From Planctomycetota bacterium (lineage in GTDB: Bacteria > Planctomycetota > Planctomycetia > Planctomycetales > Planctomycetaceae), in assembly GCA_030836185.1 (NCBI GenBank), contig JAURQH010000006.1:1-63090 (forward strand): DNA of 63,090 nucleotides, read 5' to 3'. The position numbers and the translations under genes are program-made. Each line of letters starts with the position of its first letter. Positions within the stretch are counted from its first letter, which is position 1. The notes below the pieces were generated by a model. It was not told the origin of the DNA, ran no database searches, and saw only the letters and a program-made list of their open reading frames with translations. Positions 9,579 to 18,209 of this stretch are shown here, in pieces.

Positions 9579-10403
9579 ATGACCTTCTCCCCCGATTATC
9601 TCCGCGTCCTGATGACGTTTGTTCGCAATGCGCTGATTCGCGAGATGACATTTCGGGGTAATTTTCTCATCACGATGTTCACTCGGGCGTTTTGGTTTAC
9701 CGCTCAAATTGTCCTGTTCGAAATCATTTTTCGAGAAGTCTCTAATATTGCCGAGTGGAGTCGTGCCGAATACTTTGGATTCATGGCGACAGGGATGTTG
9801 ATCAATTCGATCGTCGAAACCTTCTTTATGCCGAACTGCGCTAACTTCAGTGAGCTGATCAGAACCGGAAATCTTGACTTTGTGTTGCTCAAGCCGATTG
9901 ATACACAGTTTCTTGTTTCGTGTGAGAAGCTGGAGATCGCCAATTTAAGCCAGACGGCACTTTCGTTGGCATTACTGGTTTACGCCGTCATTAACAGTGG
10001 CGGCGTGCCCGATGCGACGATGATACTTTCTTACAGTTTATTAGTGCTGGTTGGAGTCGCGTTTTTTTATAGCCTGATGATTTCGCTGGCGTCCACGAGT
10101 ATCTGGTTTGGTCGCAACCAGGGATTGTATGACTTCTGGTTCTATATCACCGTGTTTGCCCGCTATCCGCGTAGCATCTACACAGCCCAAGAGACTCTCA
10201 CCGGTAATCTTCTTTCGACTGCTTTTACCTATGTGATTCCGATCCTGCTCGTTGTCACAGTTCCCGCTCGCGTGTTGATGGACAAAGCACTCGACCCTGG
10301 TTGGCTGGTGTTCGTCGGCGGAGGGCTGACGCTTATCGGATTGGTGGTGTCTCGGCGGATATTTCAGTGGTCGCTGATGAGCTATCGAAGCGCGAGCAGT
10401 TAG
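9579..10403 (+). CDS. ABC-2 type transporter permease
   Basis: A 274-residue protein with about six predicted membrane helices. It resembles the ABC-2 permeases of the ABC2_membrane_6 (DUF990-like) group: an N-terminal [17 protein letters not shown] segment, then helices separated by a conserved [19 protein letters not shown]. Such permeases normally pair with a second permease and an ATPase to export a lipid, polymer or drug. Neither partner is adjacent, so the ATPase must be encoded elsewhere. The gene starts 21 bases after purM and is probably cotranscribed with it, without an obvious functional link. Confidence 0.8.
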   Translation: MTFSPDYLRVLMTFVRNALIREMTFRGNFLITMFTRAFWFTAQIVLFEIIFREVSNIAEWSRAEYFGFMATGMLINSIVETFFMPNCANFSELIRTGNLDFVLLKPIDTQFLVSCEKLEIANLSQTALSLALLVYAVINSGGVPDATMILSYSLLVLVGVAFFYSLMISLASTSIWFGRNQGLYDFWFYITVFARYPRSIYTAQETLTGNLLSTAFTYVIPILLVVTVPARVLMDKALDPGWLVFVGGGLTLIGLVVSRRIFQWSLMSYRSASS

Positions 10404-10422
10404 TCGTTTTTTAACGAACTTA

Positions 10423-10881
10423 TTAAGCGTCTTTGAAATCGTCTTCGTCGAATTCCATGTCTTCGAATTCGCTGTCGTCCCATTCGTCATCAGATTCTGC
10501 GATCATGGTTTCTTCGGAGAAGTCATCTTCCCCGAACTCAGTCACGTCTTCATCGACTTCTTCGAATGCATCTGCATCGTCAATCATTTCTTCATCATCA
10601 AAATCTTCAATCTCATCGTCGTCAGATTTTTTCTTCTTGTCTTTCTTGGGAGCAGAAGGACTCTTTGGTCCCATGATGAATCCAAGGATCGGTAATGCAA
10701 CCACTCCCACACCGGCAAGAATCCCCACGCCGGTCATGATCATCAACATACCCGACAAGCCGCCCATCATGCCCATGATTAGGAGATAGAGCATGAATGC
10801 TGCCGGGATGACGGCAACTAACGATGATAATGCAAAACCGACTTTACTCACGGCAATGACTCCTGGGATTAAGAACCACAC
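10423..10881 (-). CDS. Small membrane protein with a highly acidic tail
   Basis: A 152-residue protein. Residues 1-72 form two or three hydrophobic helices with a Gly/Met-rich turn. A short basic linker KKDKKKK follows, then about 70 residues that are mostly Asp/Glu. The start used is GTG at 10881. The acidic tail would lie in the cytoplasm if the basic linker follows the positive-inside rule. No family was recognised. The opposite strand gives a Ser-rich shadow frame. It is convergent with the ABC-2 permease gene. Confidence 0.6.
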   Translation of the reverse strand: MWFLIPGVIAVSKVGFALSSLVAVIPAAFMLYLLIMGMMGGLSGMLMIMTGVGILAGVGVVALPILGFIMGPKSPSAPKKDKKKKSDDDEIEDFDDEEMIDDADAFEEVDEDVTEFGEDDFSEETMIAESDDEWDDSEFEDMEFDEDDFKDA

Positions 10882-11030
10882 AAAGGGCTTCGAAACTTCT
10901 TACTCTATGGTATGTCTTATGAGAATCAGTTCGCAAGCCGTCATTCTCTTGAAAGTTGTTGAGCGGCGTGCGAGAGTTCCAGTGAGGCCGGTTATAGCGG
11001 TCAGGAAATGTTGGAAGAGGAGACTCGTTT

Positions 11031-11744
11031 ATGGGAATCGGACGTAATCGGCAACTCCCCATTGTGACTTGGGATAGGTTGAATCAGCGGATTTCGAATT
11101 GCCGAGCCTGTCCACGATTGATCGAGCATTGTGAAACCGTGGCTCGCGAGAAGCGGCGTATGTTCATGGAGGACGATTATTGGGGGCGTCCGGTGCCCAA
11201 TTTTGGTGATCCGAAAGCACGATTCTTGATTGTCGGGTTAGCTCCTGCGGCACATGGGGCGAATCGGACCGGAAGAATGTTTACCGGAGACCGAAGTGGA
11301 GATTGGCTATTTCGAGCTCTCCACAAAGCGGGCTTTGCCTCTCAACCCGATGCGGTTTCTGCGGAGGATGGTTTGACACTCCACGATTGTGCAATCACTG
11401 CGACCTGCCATTGTGCTCCTCCTCAAAACAAACCGACCCGTGACGAAATCCAGAATTGTCGCCACTTCATGACCGAGACTGTCGAAATGTTACCGGTCAA
11501 GGTGTTCCTCGCATTGGGATCAATTGGGTGGCGGGCCGTGATTGATTATGCGAAGGCCGTTGGTTGGTGGGATCGCAAACTTCCCAAGTTTGGGCATGGA
11601 GCAACGGTGCAATTTGAAAACGGCTTATGGTTGGTGGGAAGTTTTCACCCCTCCCAGCAAAATACATTTACGGGAAAGCTGACTGAGCCGATGTTTGATG
11701 AAGTCTTTCAGCAATCCAGTCGATTGTTGGATTCTCCTGTTTGA
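11031..11744 (+). CDS. Family 5 uracil-DNA glycosylase (UdgB type)
   Basis: A 237-residue DNA repair enzyme that removes uracil and other deaminated bases. Four iron-sulfur cysteines are visible (C24, C27, C128, C143). The family 5 motif GLAPAAHGANRTGRMFTGD starts at about residue 69 and the second motif GSFHPSQQNTFTGKLT lies near residue 203. Motif 1 has Ala in place of the catalytic acid of other UDG families, as is normal in family 5. It acts in the cytoplasm on DNA. Flanking genes show no functional link. Confidence 0.93.
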   Translation: MGIGRNRQLPIVTWDRLNQRISNCRACPRLIEHCETVAREKRRMFMEDDYWGRPVPNFGDPKARFLIVGLAPAAHGANRTGRMFTGDRSGDWLFRALHKAGFASQPDAVSAEDGLTLHDCAITATCHCAPPQNKPTRDEIQNCRHFMTETVEMLPVKVFLALGSIGWRAVIDYAKAVGWWDRKLPKFGHGATVQFENGLWLVGSFHPSQQNTFTGKLTEPMFDEVFQQSSRLLDSPV

Positions 11745-11894
11745 ATCTGTCGATGGTCCCGTAGAGAGGAGCCGTGGAATCACTGAAATGACCAGAATTC
11801 TTCACGAATTCAGAGGAAATAACGACGTTGACCTCATTTGTGAACTAGGGTCGGAAAGAATTCAGTTTTAGTCATTTTGAAGGTGGAGTTGGTC

Positions 11895-12485
11895 ATGTTG
11901 GAAAAACTTTGGTTTTCAACGCTTCTCAGAGGCGTGATGGCGATTTGTTTTGGGCTGGCGGCGTTGTGTCTTCCCGGTCTCACTTTGAAAATCATCATTA
12001 TGATTTTTGGATTCTTTGCCATCGTTGAAGGCTTTGCCCTGATTGGTGGAGCGTTGGCCTTTCAAAAAGAGCATGTTGATTGGTGGCTTCCTTTAGTGAC
12101 CGGGTTTGCTGTAATGATCCTCGGTTTGCTGACTTTCTTTTGGCCCGGAATCACAGGAATGATTGTTCTGATTCTGATTGCCACACGATTTCTCGTGGTG
12201 GGTGTGACAGAGATTATGCTGGCTGTTCGCATTCGCAAACAAATTGAAGGTGAATGGTTTTTGCTGGCGCAAGGAGCACTTTCGCTTTGCCTCGGGATAC
12301 TTCTCATTGCATGGCCGGGGGCCGGAGCCTTGGCGCTCGCTTGGCTTATCGGAAGTATTGCCTTATTGAGCGGAGTGTTGACCGTGATCATCGCACTTCG
12401 ATTCCGCGGTGATCTGCAAAAAATTCACGAGCAGGTCGAAAATGAAGCGACTTCTGATGTCTCTTCATCATCCATAGTGGAGTAA
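11895..12485 (+). CDS. HdeD-family (DUF308) membrane protein
   Basis: A 196-residue protein with six hydrophobic helices arranged as DUF308 repeats (RGVMAICFGLAALCLPG, FAVMILGLLTFFWPGITG, GALSLCLGILLIAWPGAGAL). The repeated L.G...L..PG pattern is the signature of HdeD-like proteins, linked to acid resistance in enterobacteria; the role here is unknown. The ATG at 11895 is preferred over an upstream TTG at 11877 because GGTGGAG lies six bases before it. The stop codon abuts that of the convergent AroDE-like gene. Confidence 0.88.
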   Translation: MLEKLWFSTLLRGVMAICFGLAALCLPGLTLKIIIMIFGFFAIVEGFALIGGALAFQKEHVDWWLPLVTGFAVMILGLLTFFWPGITGMIVLILIATRFLVVGVTEIMLAVRIRKQIEGEWFLLAQGALSLCLGILLIAWPGAGALALAWLIGSIALLSGVLTVIIALRFRGDLQKIHEQVENEATSDVSSSSIVE

Positions 12486-13943
12486 TCAGACTGTGATCGT
12501 TTGGATCGTCTCGTCGAAGATTTCTCGGTCGAGTTCTTTACCGCTGACGGCCTTGAACATGGCAGCGAGATAATCATAGCCCAGTTCTTGCGGTGGGATT
12601 ACTCGACACCCTCGTTCCACGGCTTCCTGGGAAAACTCTGTCTCCAGTGGAAGTCGACTGAAGTCGGCAACGGTCATTTCTGGGCGGAAGAAGGCTGGAT
12701 TGATTTCGGTTTTTCCGATGCCGGGCTTTAGTGTGTCGTCGGCAATGACAGTGAGGTCAGTGTAAGTGTCGTACAGATTCATGAACGGAACTTGTCGAAC
12801 GCCCATCACTTGTGCGATTTTTTTGGCGGCGATGTCATCGGGAGAAGTGACACTCACAACGCATCCTTTTCGCGATAAACCATAAATCAAGCTGCGCGCT
12901 AATGGGTTCGTTCCGAAGACAAGCACATTCTGTTTCCCGAGTTCTTTATTTTCTTGGGCAAGAGTGCGTTCGACGGCTTTCAGCATGACTCGCCAAATCA
13001 GATTGAAGCCCTGCCATTGATTCTGCTTCTGGAAGAGTAAGTCGCAGGCTTTGGATTGCTGGACCGACTCTTCGTCTTTGTCGGAAAATTCGTGCAGATC
13101 GACATTCAAAGTGGGGTTCACAAAGATTCCAGGGATTTTGAGTGTCTCCAGGCGCTTGCGAATTTTTTCCAAACTGCCCACTTGAAAAGGTAAGCAGCGA
13201 TAGGACGAATCAATTTTATGGAAACCACGATTCAGGACTTTTGCAATTAAAGGTTGGGTCTCACCATAACCGGCCAACCCGAGAAAACGGGTCTTGGATG
13301 TGATATTATCGAGATCATAAATTTCATTCAGGTCGAATGCCGAAGTTTGACCGTCAAATGCTTCCATCCCTTTTTCGAGAGCCGCGTATAACCAGGGAGA
13401 ACCATACTTGCGACCCAATAACGAAAACGTGATGCCCGATTGCCCGACACCCATTCCCACGACGGGTAACTCCCGTTTTCCCACGACAGCTTTCAATAAT
13501 GGCCAAGCATCTTCAAAATAGCGGGTTGCCCAGGTGAACTTGACGACATCCGCTTTGGCCTTCCAAGCTTCTTCAAACATTTGGTTAACGTCGTCAATCG
13601 GCTGGTTGAGACTCGTCACGCTAATCACTCGTTTGGTTTCACCAAATCGCGGGACTTTTTTCGCAGTTTCTAGGTCCAGTTCGACGTAATCGGGACCATT
13701 GATAATCGCCTGCCGTAACATGGCAATACGTTCGTCTTCTGATCCCGAGAACTTCCCTCCATCGACTTCTCGTCGGCACGAGATAATCACAGGTTGTTCG
13801 ATCCCCTCCGTCAACTCACCCACATCGGGAGCTTTGATGAGTCGGTCCAGGCACAGTTCAATCATGTCGGCAAATTGCGCGGCGTTGAACATGTCAACTT
13901 TTGCCAGATTGCGAGACTCGGGAGTGACAGAAATACAAATCAT
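12486..13943 (-). CDS. AroDE-like fusion (dehydroquinase + shikimate dehydrogenase) lacking catalytic residues
   Basis: A 485-residue protein with the architecture of bifunctional AroDE. Residues 1-215 resemble type I 3-dehydroquinate dehydratase: SCRREVDGGKF, DYVELDLE, and VVKF with K135 at the Schiff-base position. Residues 220-480 resemble shikimate dehydrogenase. However, the dehydratase YH(N/D)F motif reads VTSL at 109-112, so the catalytic His is Thr110. In the dehydrogenase half VTIPHK is replaced by VNPTLN (Lys to Asn280), NTD by NLI (Asp to Ile316), and the NADP loop is VFGTNPLA. The frame is intact and full length. It is probably a non-catalytic or repurposed paralogue; a canonical AroDE would be expected elsewhere. 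The gene lies 36 bases after the CehA-type gene on the same strand. Confidence 0.8.
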   Translation of the reverse strand: MICISVTPESRNLAKVDMFNAAQFADMIELCLDRLIKAPDVGELTEGIEQPVIISCRREVDGGKFSGSEDERIAMLRQAIINGPDYVELDLETAKKVPRFGETKRVISVTSLNQPIDDVNQMFEEAWKAKADVVKFTWATRYFEDAWPLLKAVVGKRELPVVGMGVGQSGITFSLLGRKYGSPWLYAALEKGMEAFDGQTSAFDLNEIYDLDNITSKTRFLGLAGYGETQPLIAKVLNRGFHKIDSSYRCLPFQVGSLEKIRKRLETLKIPGIFVNPTLNVDLHEFSDKDEESVQQSKACDLLFQKQNQWQGFNLIWRVMLKAVERTLAQENKELGKQNVLVFGTNPLARSLIYGLSRKGCVVSVTSPDDIAAKKIAQVMGVRQVPFMNLYDTYTDLTVIADDTLKPGIGKTEINPAFFRPEMTVADFSRLPLETEFSQEAVERGCRVIPPQELGYDYLAAMFKAVSGKELDREIFDETIQTITV

Positions 13944-13979
13944 CGACTCAGCTTTCTCGAAACATGGAAGAGGGGGAGA

Positions 13980-16379
13980 TTATTCTGCCACACTTTCCGC
14001 AGCAATGGAACGATAGATCTCCTTCGCTTTTTCATAGGCAGGTTTTGCCTGTTTCTGATCGGCTTTCGAGATCAATCTTTGCTTGCTATTCCAGCAATTT
14101 TCGACTGCTTTGATGCACCATTCTGCCGAACGTCGGCTGGAACGAATTGGTTTGCCGCCCACTTCAACGAAGATTGGGTTGGTATGACACGATGGAAGAA
14201 TCCGCACCGCCACCCAACTGGAATGAGCGATGTCGATGTCAAACTCCATGGGAACCGTGGCCCCATCTGCAACCAATTCCTGTTTGGCGACGACTTCACC
14301 ATTCACGACAATTTCCACAGGAACCTTCCGAGACTCGCCAATTCGACAACGCTCGACGTTCCAGTAAGGTTTCTCATCAAGACGACGATTGCGAATCGAT
14401 TCTGTGAAAGGTGTCGGTTTCGGTTCCAGGAAAGCGGCGGCATCGAAAGAAACATTCACCTTGCCCGGTTTCTCCAAGTCGAGCTGACTGATTTTTCCGT
14501 CTGATCCCGGTTCTCCCAAGGCAACATCATTCACCTTGAAGTCCAGCAGATGGGTCAATCCGTCTCCGCAATAGCTGCGCCCATCTTTCAGGCCGGCAAC
14601 CCAGTTATCGAAAGAGAACTCTTCAGAATCATCCAGCTTCACGTAAATGCGACCGAGTCCGACTTTATCACCAAAGATGCAGGGAAAGTCGGTCTCTCCG
14701 CTGATGCGAGCTTTCATGCCACAATTAAGGGTGTGATACCAGATGTTGAGTTCCCAGATCGCAGGAGTATCAACGGCTGAGATAAAGTCACAGACACCAT
14801 GAGCCACGGTCACAATGTATTCATTCGCCCCGATGCCATCGAAGCGGGGGACTTCATAATCGGGTAACTTATAGGCTGCCTTGCCTCGAGGCCCTGGTTG
14901 ATGGCGAAAGATATCAATGCGTTGTCCGTTGTCTGCATAATCGGGCAGCGCAAGTCCCCAACCGCTGTGAGAATATCCGACCACTCCTCCTTGTTCCTGT
15001 CCCCATTTCAAAATGGGAAGTGTCCAAGTCGGCCATTCTTCGATGAGTGTCGTTCCTGGATAATCGTCTTCTTTCAATCGCAGCAGGCACAAATGCCCCG
15101 CATGGGACGAGGGGAAACCGCTGACTTCGACATCGTAACGCATCAGATAATCGGGCGTCGAAAGGTCAGAAACACCCCCTTCAAAATATTTCTTCTGGGA
15201 ATACCAGCACGGTCCCCAAGTCAGCACACAACCAACATTCAAATCTTCACCGAGAATATGTCGCATCATGTCGGCGGGCGTGACGCCTTCGGTCGGAGCA
15301 TCGTAATGTGCACATCCGGCCGCATGGACATGATGATCGCCCGAGAACCAATTTCGTTTCGCGGGATGAACCCAGCGTTCGAGTTGAAAATCGAGATTGA
15401 ACGTCTGTGTTCCATCGGGGATCGTTACCTTTGTTGTTTTTGTGAGATACTCGGGCCCTCGGGTCACCGTGATGTGGTAATTGCCGGGAGGTAAAACGAT
15501 CGATTCTCCATCCTCTCGATAAATCTGTTCGTGGAAGAAAAAGTCGGGCGCCAATCGGCGAGAAGGTGCCGGATAAACGCGGCCTCGATCATCTTTGATG
15601 ACGAGCGAAGCCATCGCGGGCTGGCCGTCGATGTCTTTGATGCCGAGCTTGATATCAACTGCGGGAGCACACTCAAACAGAATCGGCAACTCGTTGCGAA
15701 AACCGATATCCTGTGTTCCTTGTCCGACATTGAACGAAAGCTCGGCTTCTCGTTGCCCGCTATCGCGGCTATAAATTTGAATGATTCGATATTCCACAGG
15801 CAAGCCGGAGAGAGTTTGTTTGAGTGGCTGTTTGTCGAACATCGTCAATTCGAGAAAGCGATTTGTCGTTTGATTAGGACGCACCAATTCGGGATTGTCA
15901 GCAAGCGGTTTTTGTCGCGCGCCCCGTCCGCGTTGATACAAAGGAGCCGCGTTGGGGCTTTGTCCGACCAGCTTCGCCGTCACTCCGGCTTCGTTATGGA
16001 CTTTAATCAGAAACGTGCGCCAACCGTTCTTCATCAACTCTTTTTTAACCGGTCCTTCGGCAACCTTGACTCGACTTTCCGAGTTGATGTTGACCAAGGC
16101 GAGACATCTGCGATCAAGGATGCTCTGAATGTCGGCAATCGATTTTGGGATATCCTCGTTTTCCATCGCTGTTTTTAACGACTCGGATTCCGTATCACTC
16201 AACGGCGAACCCACATAACGGAGCGCTGCTTCCAATCGCTTGGTCGCCGCAACAAACGGTTGATGAGCCACATCGTCAATGATGGGTAACTCGGGACCAT
16301 TCGCGAAGAGCAGGGCAGAACGACAAAGTGTAAGACCGATTGTCAGCAGCAAACATCGAGCAGTGAGCGAGTTCCGCAT
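13980..16379 (-). CDS. CehA/McbA-type (PHP-like) exported metallohydrolase
   Basis: About 799 residues with a signal peptide at the N-terminus (LLLTIGLTLCRSALLFA). The N-terminal half is beta-rich with a carboxypeptidase-regulatory-like stretch (ASLVIKDDRGRVYPAPSRR). From about residue 345, FSGDHHVHAAGC provides the paired metal-binding histidines of the PHP fold, followed by GYSHSGWG, as in CehA/McbA-family hydrolases. Substrate is unknown. The ATG at 16379 is chosen because AGGAGA lies six bases upstream; the longer TTG frame would include that ribosome site. It is probably cotranscribed with the AroDE-like gene. Confidence 0.8.
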   Translation of the reverse strand: MRNSLTARCLLLTIGLTLCRSALLFANGPELPIIDDVAHQPFVAATKRLEAALRYVGSPLSDTESESLKTAMENEDIPKSIADIQSILDRRCLALVNINSESRVKVAEGPVKKELMKNGWRTFLIKVHNEAGVTAKLVGQSPNAAPLYQRGRGARQKPLADNPELVRPNQTTNRFLELTMFDKQPLKQTLSGLPVEYRIIQIYSRDSGQREAELSFNVGQGTQDIGFRNELPILFECAPAVDIKLGIKDIDGQPAMASLVIKDDRGRVYPAPSRRLAPDFFFHEQIYREDGESIVLPPGNYHITVTRGPEYLTKTTKVTIPDGTQTFNLDFQLERWVHPAKRNWFSGDHHVHAAGCAHYDAPTEGVTPADMMRHILGEDLNVGCVLTWGPCWYSQKKYFEGGVSDLSTPDYLMRYDVEVSGFPSSHAGHLCLLRLKEDDYPGTTLIEEWPTWTLPILKWGQEQGGVVGYSHSGWGLALPDYADNGQRIDIFRHQPGPRGKAAYKLPDYEVPRFDGIGANEYIVTVAHGVCDFISAVDTPAIWELNIWYHTLNCGMKARISGETDFPCIFGDKVGLGRIYVKLDDSEEFSFDNWVAGLKDGRSYCGDGLTHLLDFKVNDVALGEPGSDGKISQLDLEKPGKVNVSFDAAAFLEPKPTPFTESIRNRRLDEKPYWNVERCRIGESRKVPVEIVVNGEVVAKQELVADGATVPMEFDIDIAHSSWVAVRILPSCHTNPIFVEVGGKPIRSSRRSAEWCIKAVENCWNSKQRLISKADQKQAKPAYEKAKEIYRSIAAESVAE

Positions 16380-16500
16380 GTTTTCTCTCCTGGGTGTCAA
16401 GTGTTTGACTCATTCTGAACCGATGGGAAGGCGCATGCAATTCATTTCTGGCAAGCAGACCAGATGTCAGAATTACGAAGTCGTTCTAAGGCCAATCAGA

Positions 16501-17046
16501 TCAATGAAACGGGACAAACGCTGCTCCCTCATTTTGTTCGTTGATAACCACTGTAAGTGCTGAAACGGCAACGGTGATCTCGTCTGCAACTTGCGAGATT
16601 GGATACTCATTTCGAGCCAGAGATTGCCCGCAGACATAAAAACGAACACCATGATCTTTCAGTTCCTTCATCAGAGACAGGTTGGGATTGTTGCCGATCT
16701 TCGTCACTTTATGATACGCACTGTCATTCAATGCCGAGGCGGTTGCACTGCCATGAAACACAACTGCGATGTCAAACATTCCTTTTTTGACTGCTCCGTT
16801 TTCGGCAGCCAGATTCAGAAACATAGCGACCCGGTCGAGTCCTTTGAGTGCGTTGTTCTCATTGCCAATGTTTGTGATATCAAACACCATCTTCGTGCCG
16901 GGAACGGGTTGATGAGAAGCGTCTGGTAAAGCGACATACTTTCCCGCTTGCGAAATAAGAGAGGTTTTGAACGCGGGAGTGTTGGTGATGACAGCGGCAG
17001 AGGCCAAACCTGTAACACCGAGGACAAGAAGTGCTGTTTTCATCAT
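16501..17046 (-). CDS. DsrE/DsrF-like family protein, exported or anchored
   Basis: A 181-residue protein with an N-terminal hydrophobic segment (ALLVLGVTGLASAAVI) followed by a DsrE-like fold: MFLNLAAENGAVKKGMFDIAVVFHG, LMKELKDHGVRFYVCGQSL. The single Cys in VCGQSLA sits where DsrE-like sulfur-relay proteins have a reactive Cys. Secreted DsrE paralogues occur widely with unknown role. Its ATG overlaps the stop codon of the upstream membrane-protein gene (ATGA overlap), so the two are translationally coupled. Confidence 0.82.
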   Translation of the reverse strand: MMKTALLVLGVTGLASAAVITNTPAFKTSLISQAGKYVALPDASHQPVPGTKMVFDITNIGNENNALKGLDRVAMFLNLAAENGAVKKGMFDIAVVFHGSATASALNDSAYHKVTKIGNNPNLSLMKELKDHGVRFYVCGQSLARNEYPISQVADEITVAVSALTVVINEQNEGAAFVPFH

Positions 17047-17525
17047 GAGTCTGAATCCTGATACGAAGTTAATGTTGTTGGCTTTCGTACTAATCTAACA
17101 AGGATCACGCCGGCAATCATCATTACCGGGATCCACCAACTTGGCCCAAACACGACTGTCGCGTTCAATACGATGAAGGCGAGATAGCCGTGAATGGCGA
17201 TGAAGAATCTCATTAGCCATTTTGTTTTCCAAGTGACGACTACATCAATCCCCCACACGAGCAGAAACAGATAGTTGAACCAGATCCCGCCTCCCCAGTA
17301 CCAGCCCGTGAGATTCTCTGTATGTACGGCAGTATGTTGCCAGGCCGCGGTGTGACTCCATTGGTGGACATATTCAAAAGCCGCCCACACATGCACGAGA
17401 AAGACAAAAAATCCAACTGTCCAGACAACTTGAGGCAGTTTGGAATCATTCTTCCAGAAACGCAGGCCCAGACCAACCAGATAGAGCACTACGGCAAGTC
17501 TTGCGGTCCAAATCACATAAATCAT
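17043..17525 (-). CDS. Integral membrane protein of unknown family
   Basis: About 160 residues with four or five membrane helices. Many His and Trp lie in the second loop (HVWAAFEYVHQWSHTAAWQH), which could bind a metal or heme, but no family was recognised. The ATG at 17525 has GGTGA seven bases upstream; another ATG at 17555 or a still longer frame to 17645 is possible, though the latter would run into the divergent QueD-like gene. It is coupled to the DsrE-like gene, suggesting the two work together. Confidence 0.65.
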   Translation of the reverse strand: MIYVIWTARLAVVLYLVGLGLRFWKNDSKLPQVVWTVGFFVFLVHVWAAFEYVHQWSHTAAWQHTAVHTENLTGWYWGGGIWFNYLFLLVWGIDVVVTWKTKWLMRFFIAIHGYLAFIVLNATVVFGPSWWIPVMMIAGVILVRLVRKPTTLTSYQDSDS

Positions 17526-17637
17526 GCCGATTTCACCATAGAAAAATCCTGTCATCTGTCGAAATAAAGAGTAGGAATTGTGGGATCTCTTCCTATAAAG
17601 ACATCGTACATCATACCTTTTGCGAGGTCCGAACCCG

Positions 17638-18105
17638 ATGATCATTCAAAAAGAGTACAAATTTTACGCCGCGCACCGGAACGAAGAATTGCAGGACAAA
17701 TGCCGCAACCTTCACGGTCATCGGTACGGCATTACCTGTTTCTTCGAGGTCGAACGGACAGGCGCATTGACGACTCTGTTTGGTGATTTTGATGCCAAGA
17801 TCGAACCGTGGCTGAAAGCCGAATACGATCACGGTATGTTGATCCATAAAGGCGACACTCTTTACGAGACGCTTCAAGATCATATGGATCGTACTGGCGA
17901 AGAGTTGAAACTGAAACTCCTCGATGGTCCCACAACGGTGGAGAATCTGTCCCACAAACTGTTCACCGAGATCACCGAGATGGGCTTTACCTTGAATCGG
18001 TTGGAAGTTCGAGAAACTGATTCATCGGTGATCATCTACACGCGAGAAGATTGGGTTGCCGACAATCGACTGTTCGCTTCCAAGCCAACTCGTACGAAAA
18101 GATAG
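17638..18105 (+). CDS. 6-pyruvoyl-tetrahydropterin synthase / 6-carboxytetrahydropterin synthase family
   Basis: A 155-residue zinc enzyme of the QueD/PTPS family, which converts dihydroneopterin triphosphate to carboxy- or pyruvoyl-tetrahydropterin. Zinc ligands H13 (YAAHRN), H26 and H28 (NLHGHRY) are present, with catalytic C22 in DKCRNLHGH and a downstream YDHGML and VRETDSS. The ATG at 17638 starts directly before the conserved KEYKFYAAH; GAGG lies ten bases upstream. No queuosine or folate genes neighbour it, so the choice between QueD and PTPS roles is open. Confidence 0.9.
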   Translation: MIIQKEYKFYAAHRNEELQDKCRNLHGHRYGITCFFEVERTGALTTLFGDFDAKIEPWLKAEYDHGMLIHKGDTLYETLQDHMDRTGEELKLKLLDGPTTVENLSHKLFTEITEMGFTLNRLEVRETDSSVIIYTREDWVADNRLFASKPTRTKR

Positions 18106-18149
18106 CTCCGTCGTAATACCTGGATAACAGTATGAGCGGTCCAATAAAG

Positions 18150-18181
18150 AATCCGCAGGCAGTGAGAACCACCTGCGGATT
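18150..18181 (-). terminator. Hairpin terminator for the DUF1559 gene
   Basis: AATCCGCAGG (18150-18159) and CCTGCGGATT (18172-18181) form a perfect 10-bp stem with a 12-base loop. On the minus strand it is followed by CTTTATT. It lies between the convergent QueD-like and DUF1559 genes and may serve both. Confidence 0.7.
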
Positions 18182-18209
18182 GAGTCTTTAGACGTTATGC
18201 GAAGAGGCG

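Noticed and set aside
10433-10789. Ser-rich 118-codon frame on the plus strand
   Set aside because: Shadow of the acidic tail gene on the other strand: GAT/GAA codons read antisense as Ser-type codons.
11795-11811. GAATTC-TTCAC-GAATTC inverted repeat as a terminator or operator
   Set aside because: Stem of six AT-rich pairs only, no T-run, and not located at a clear promoter.
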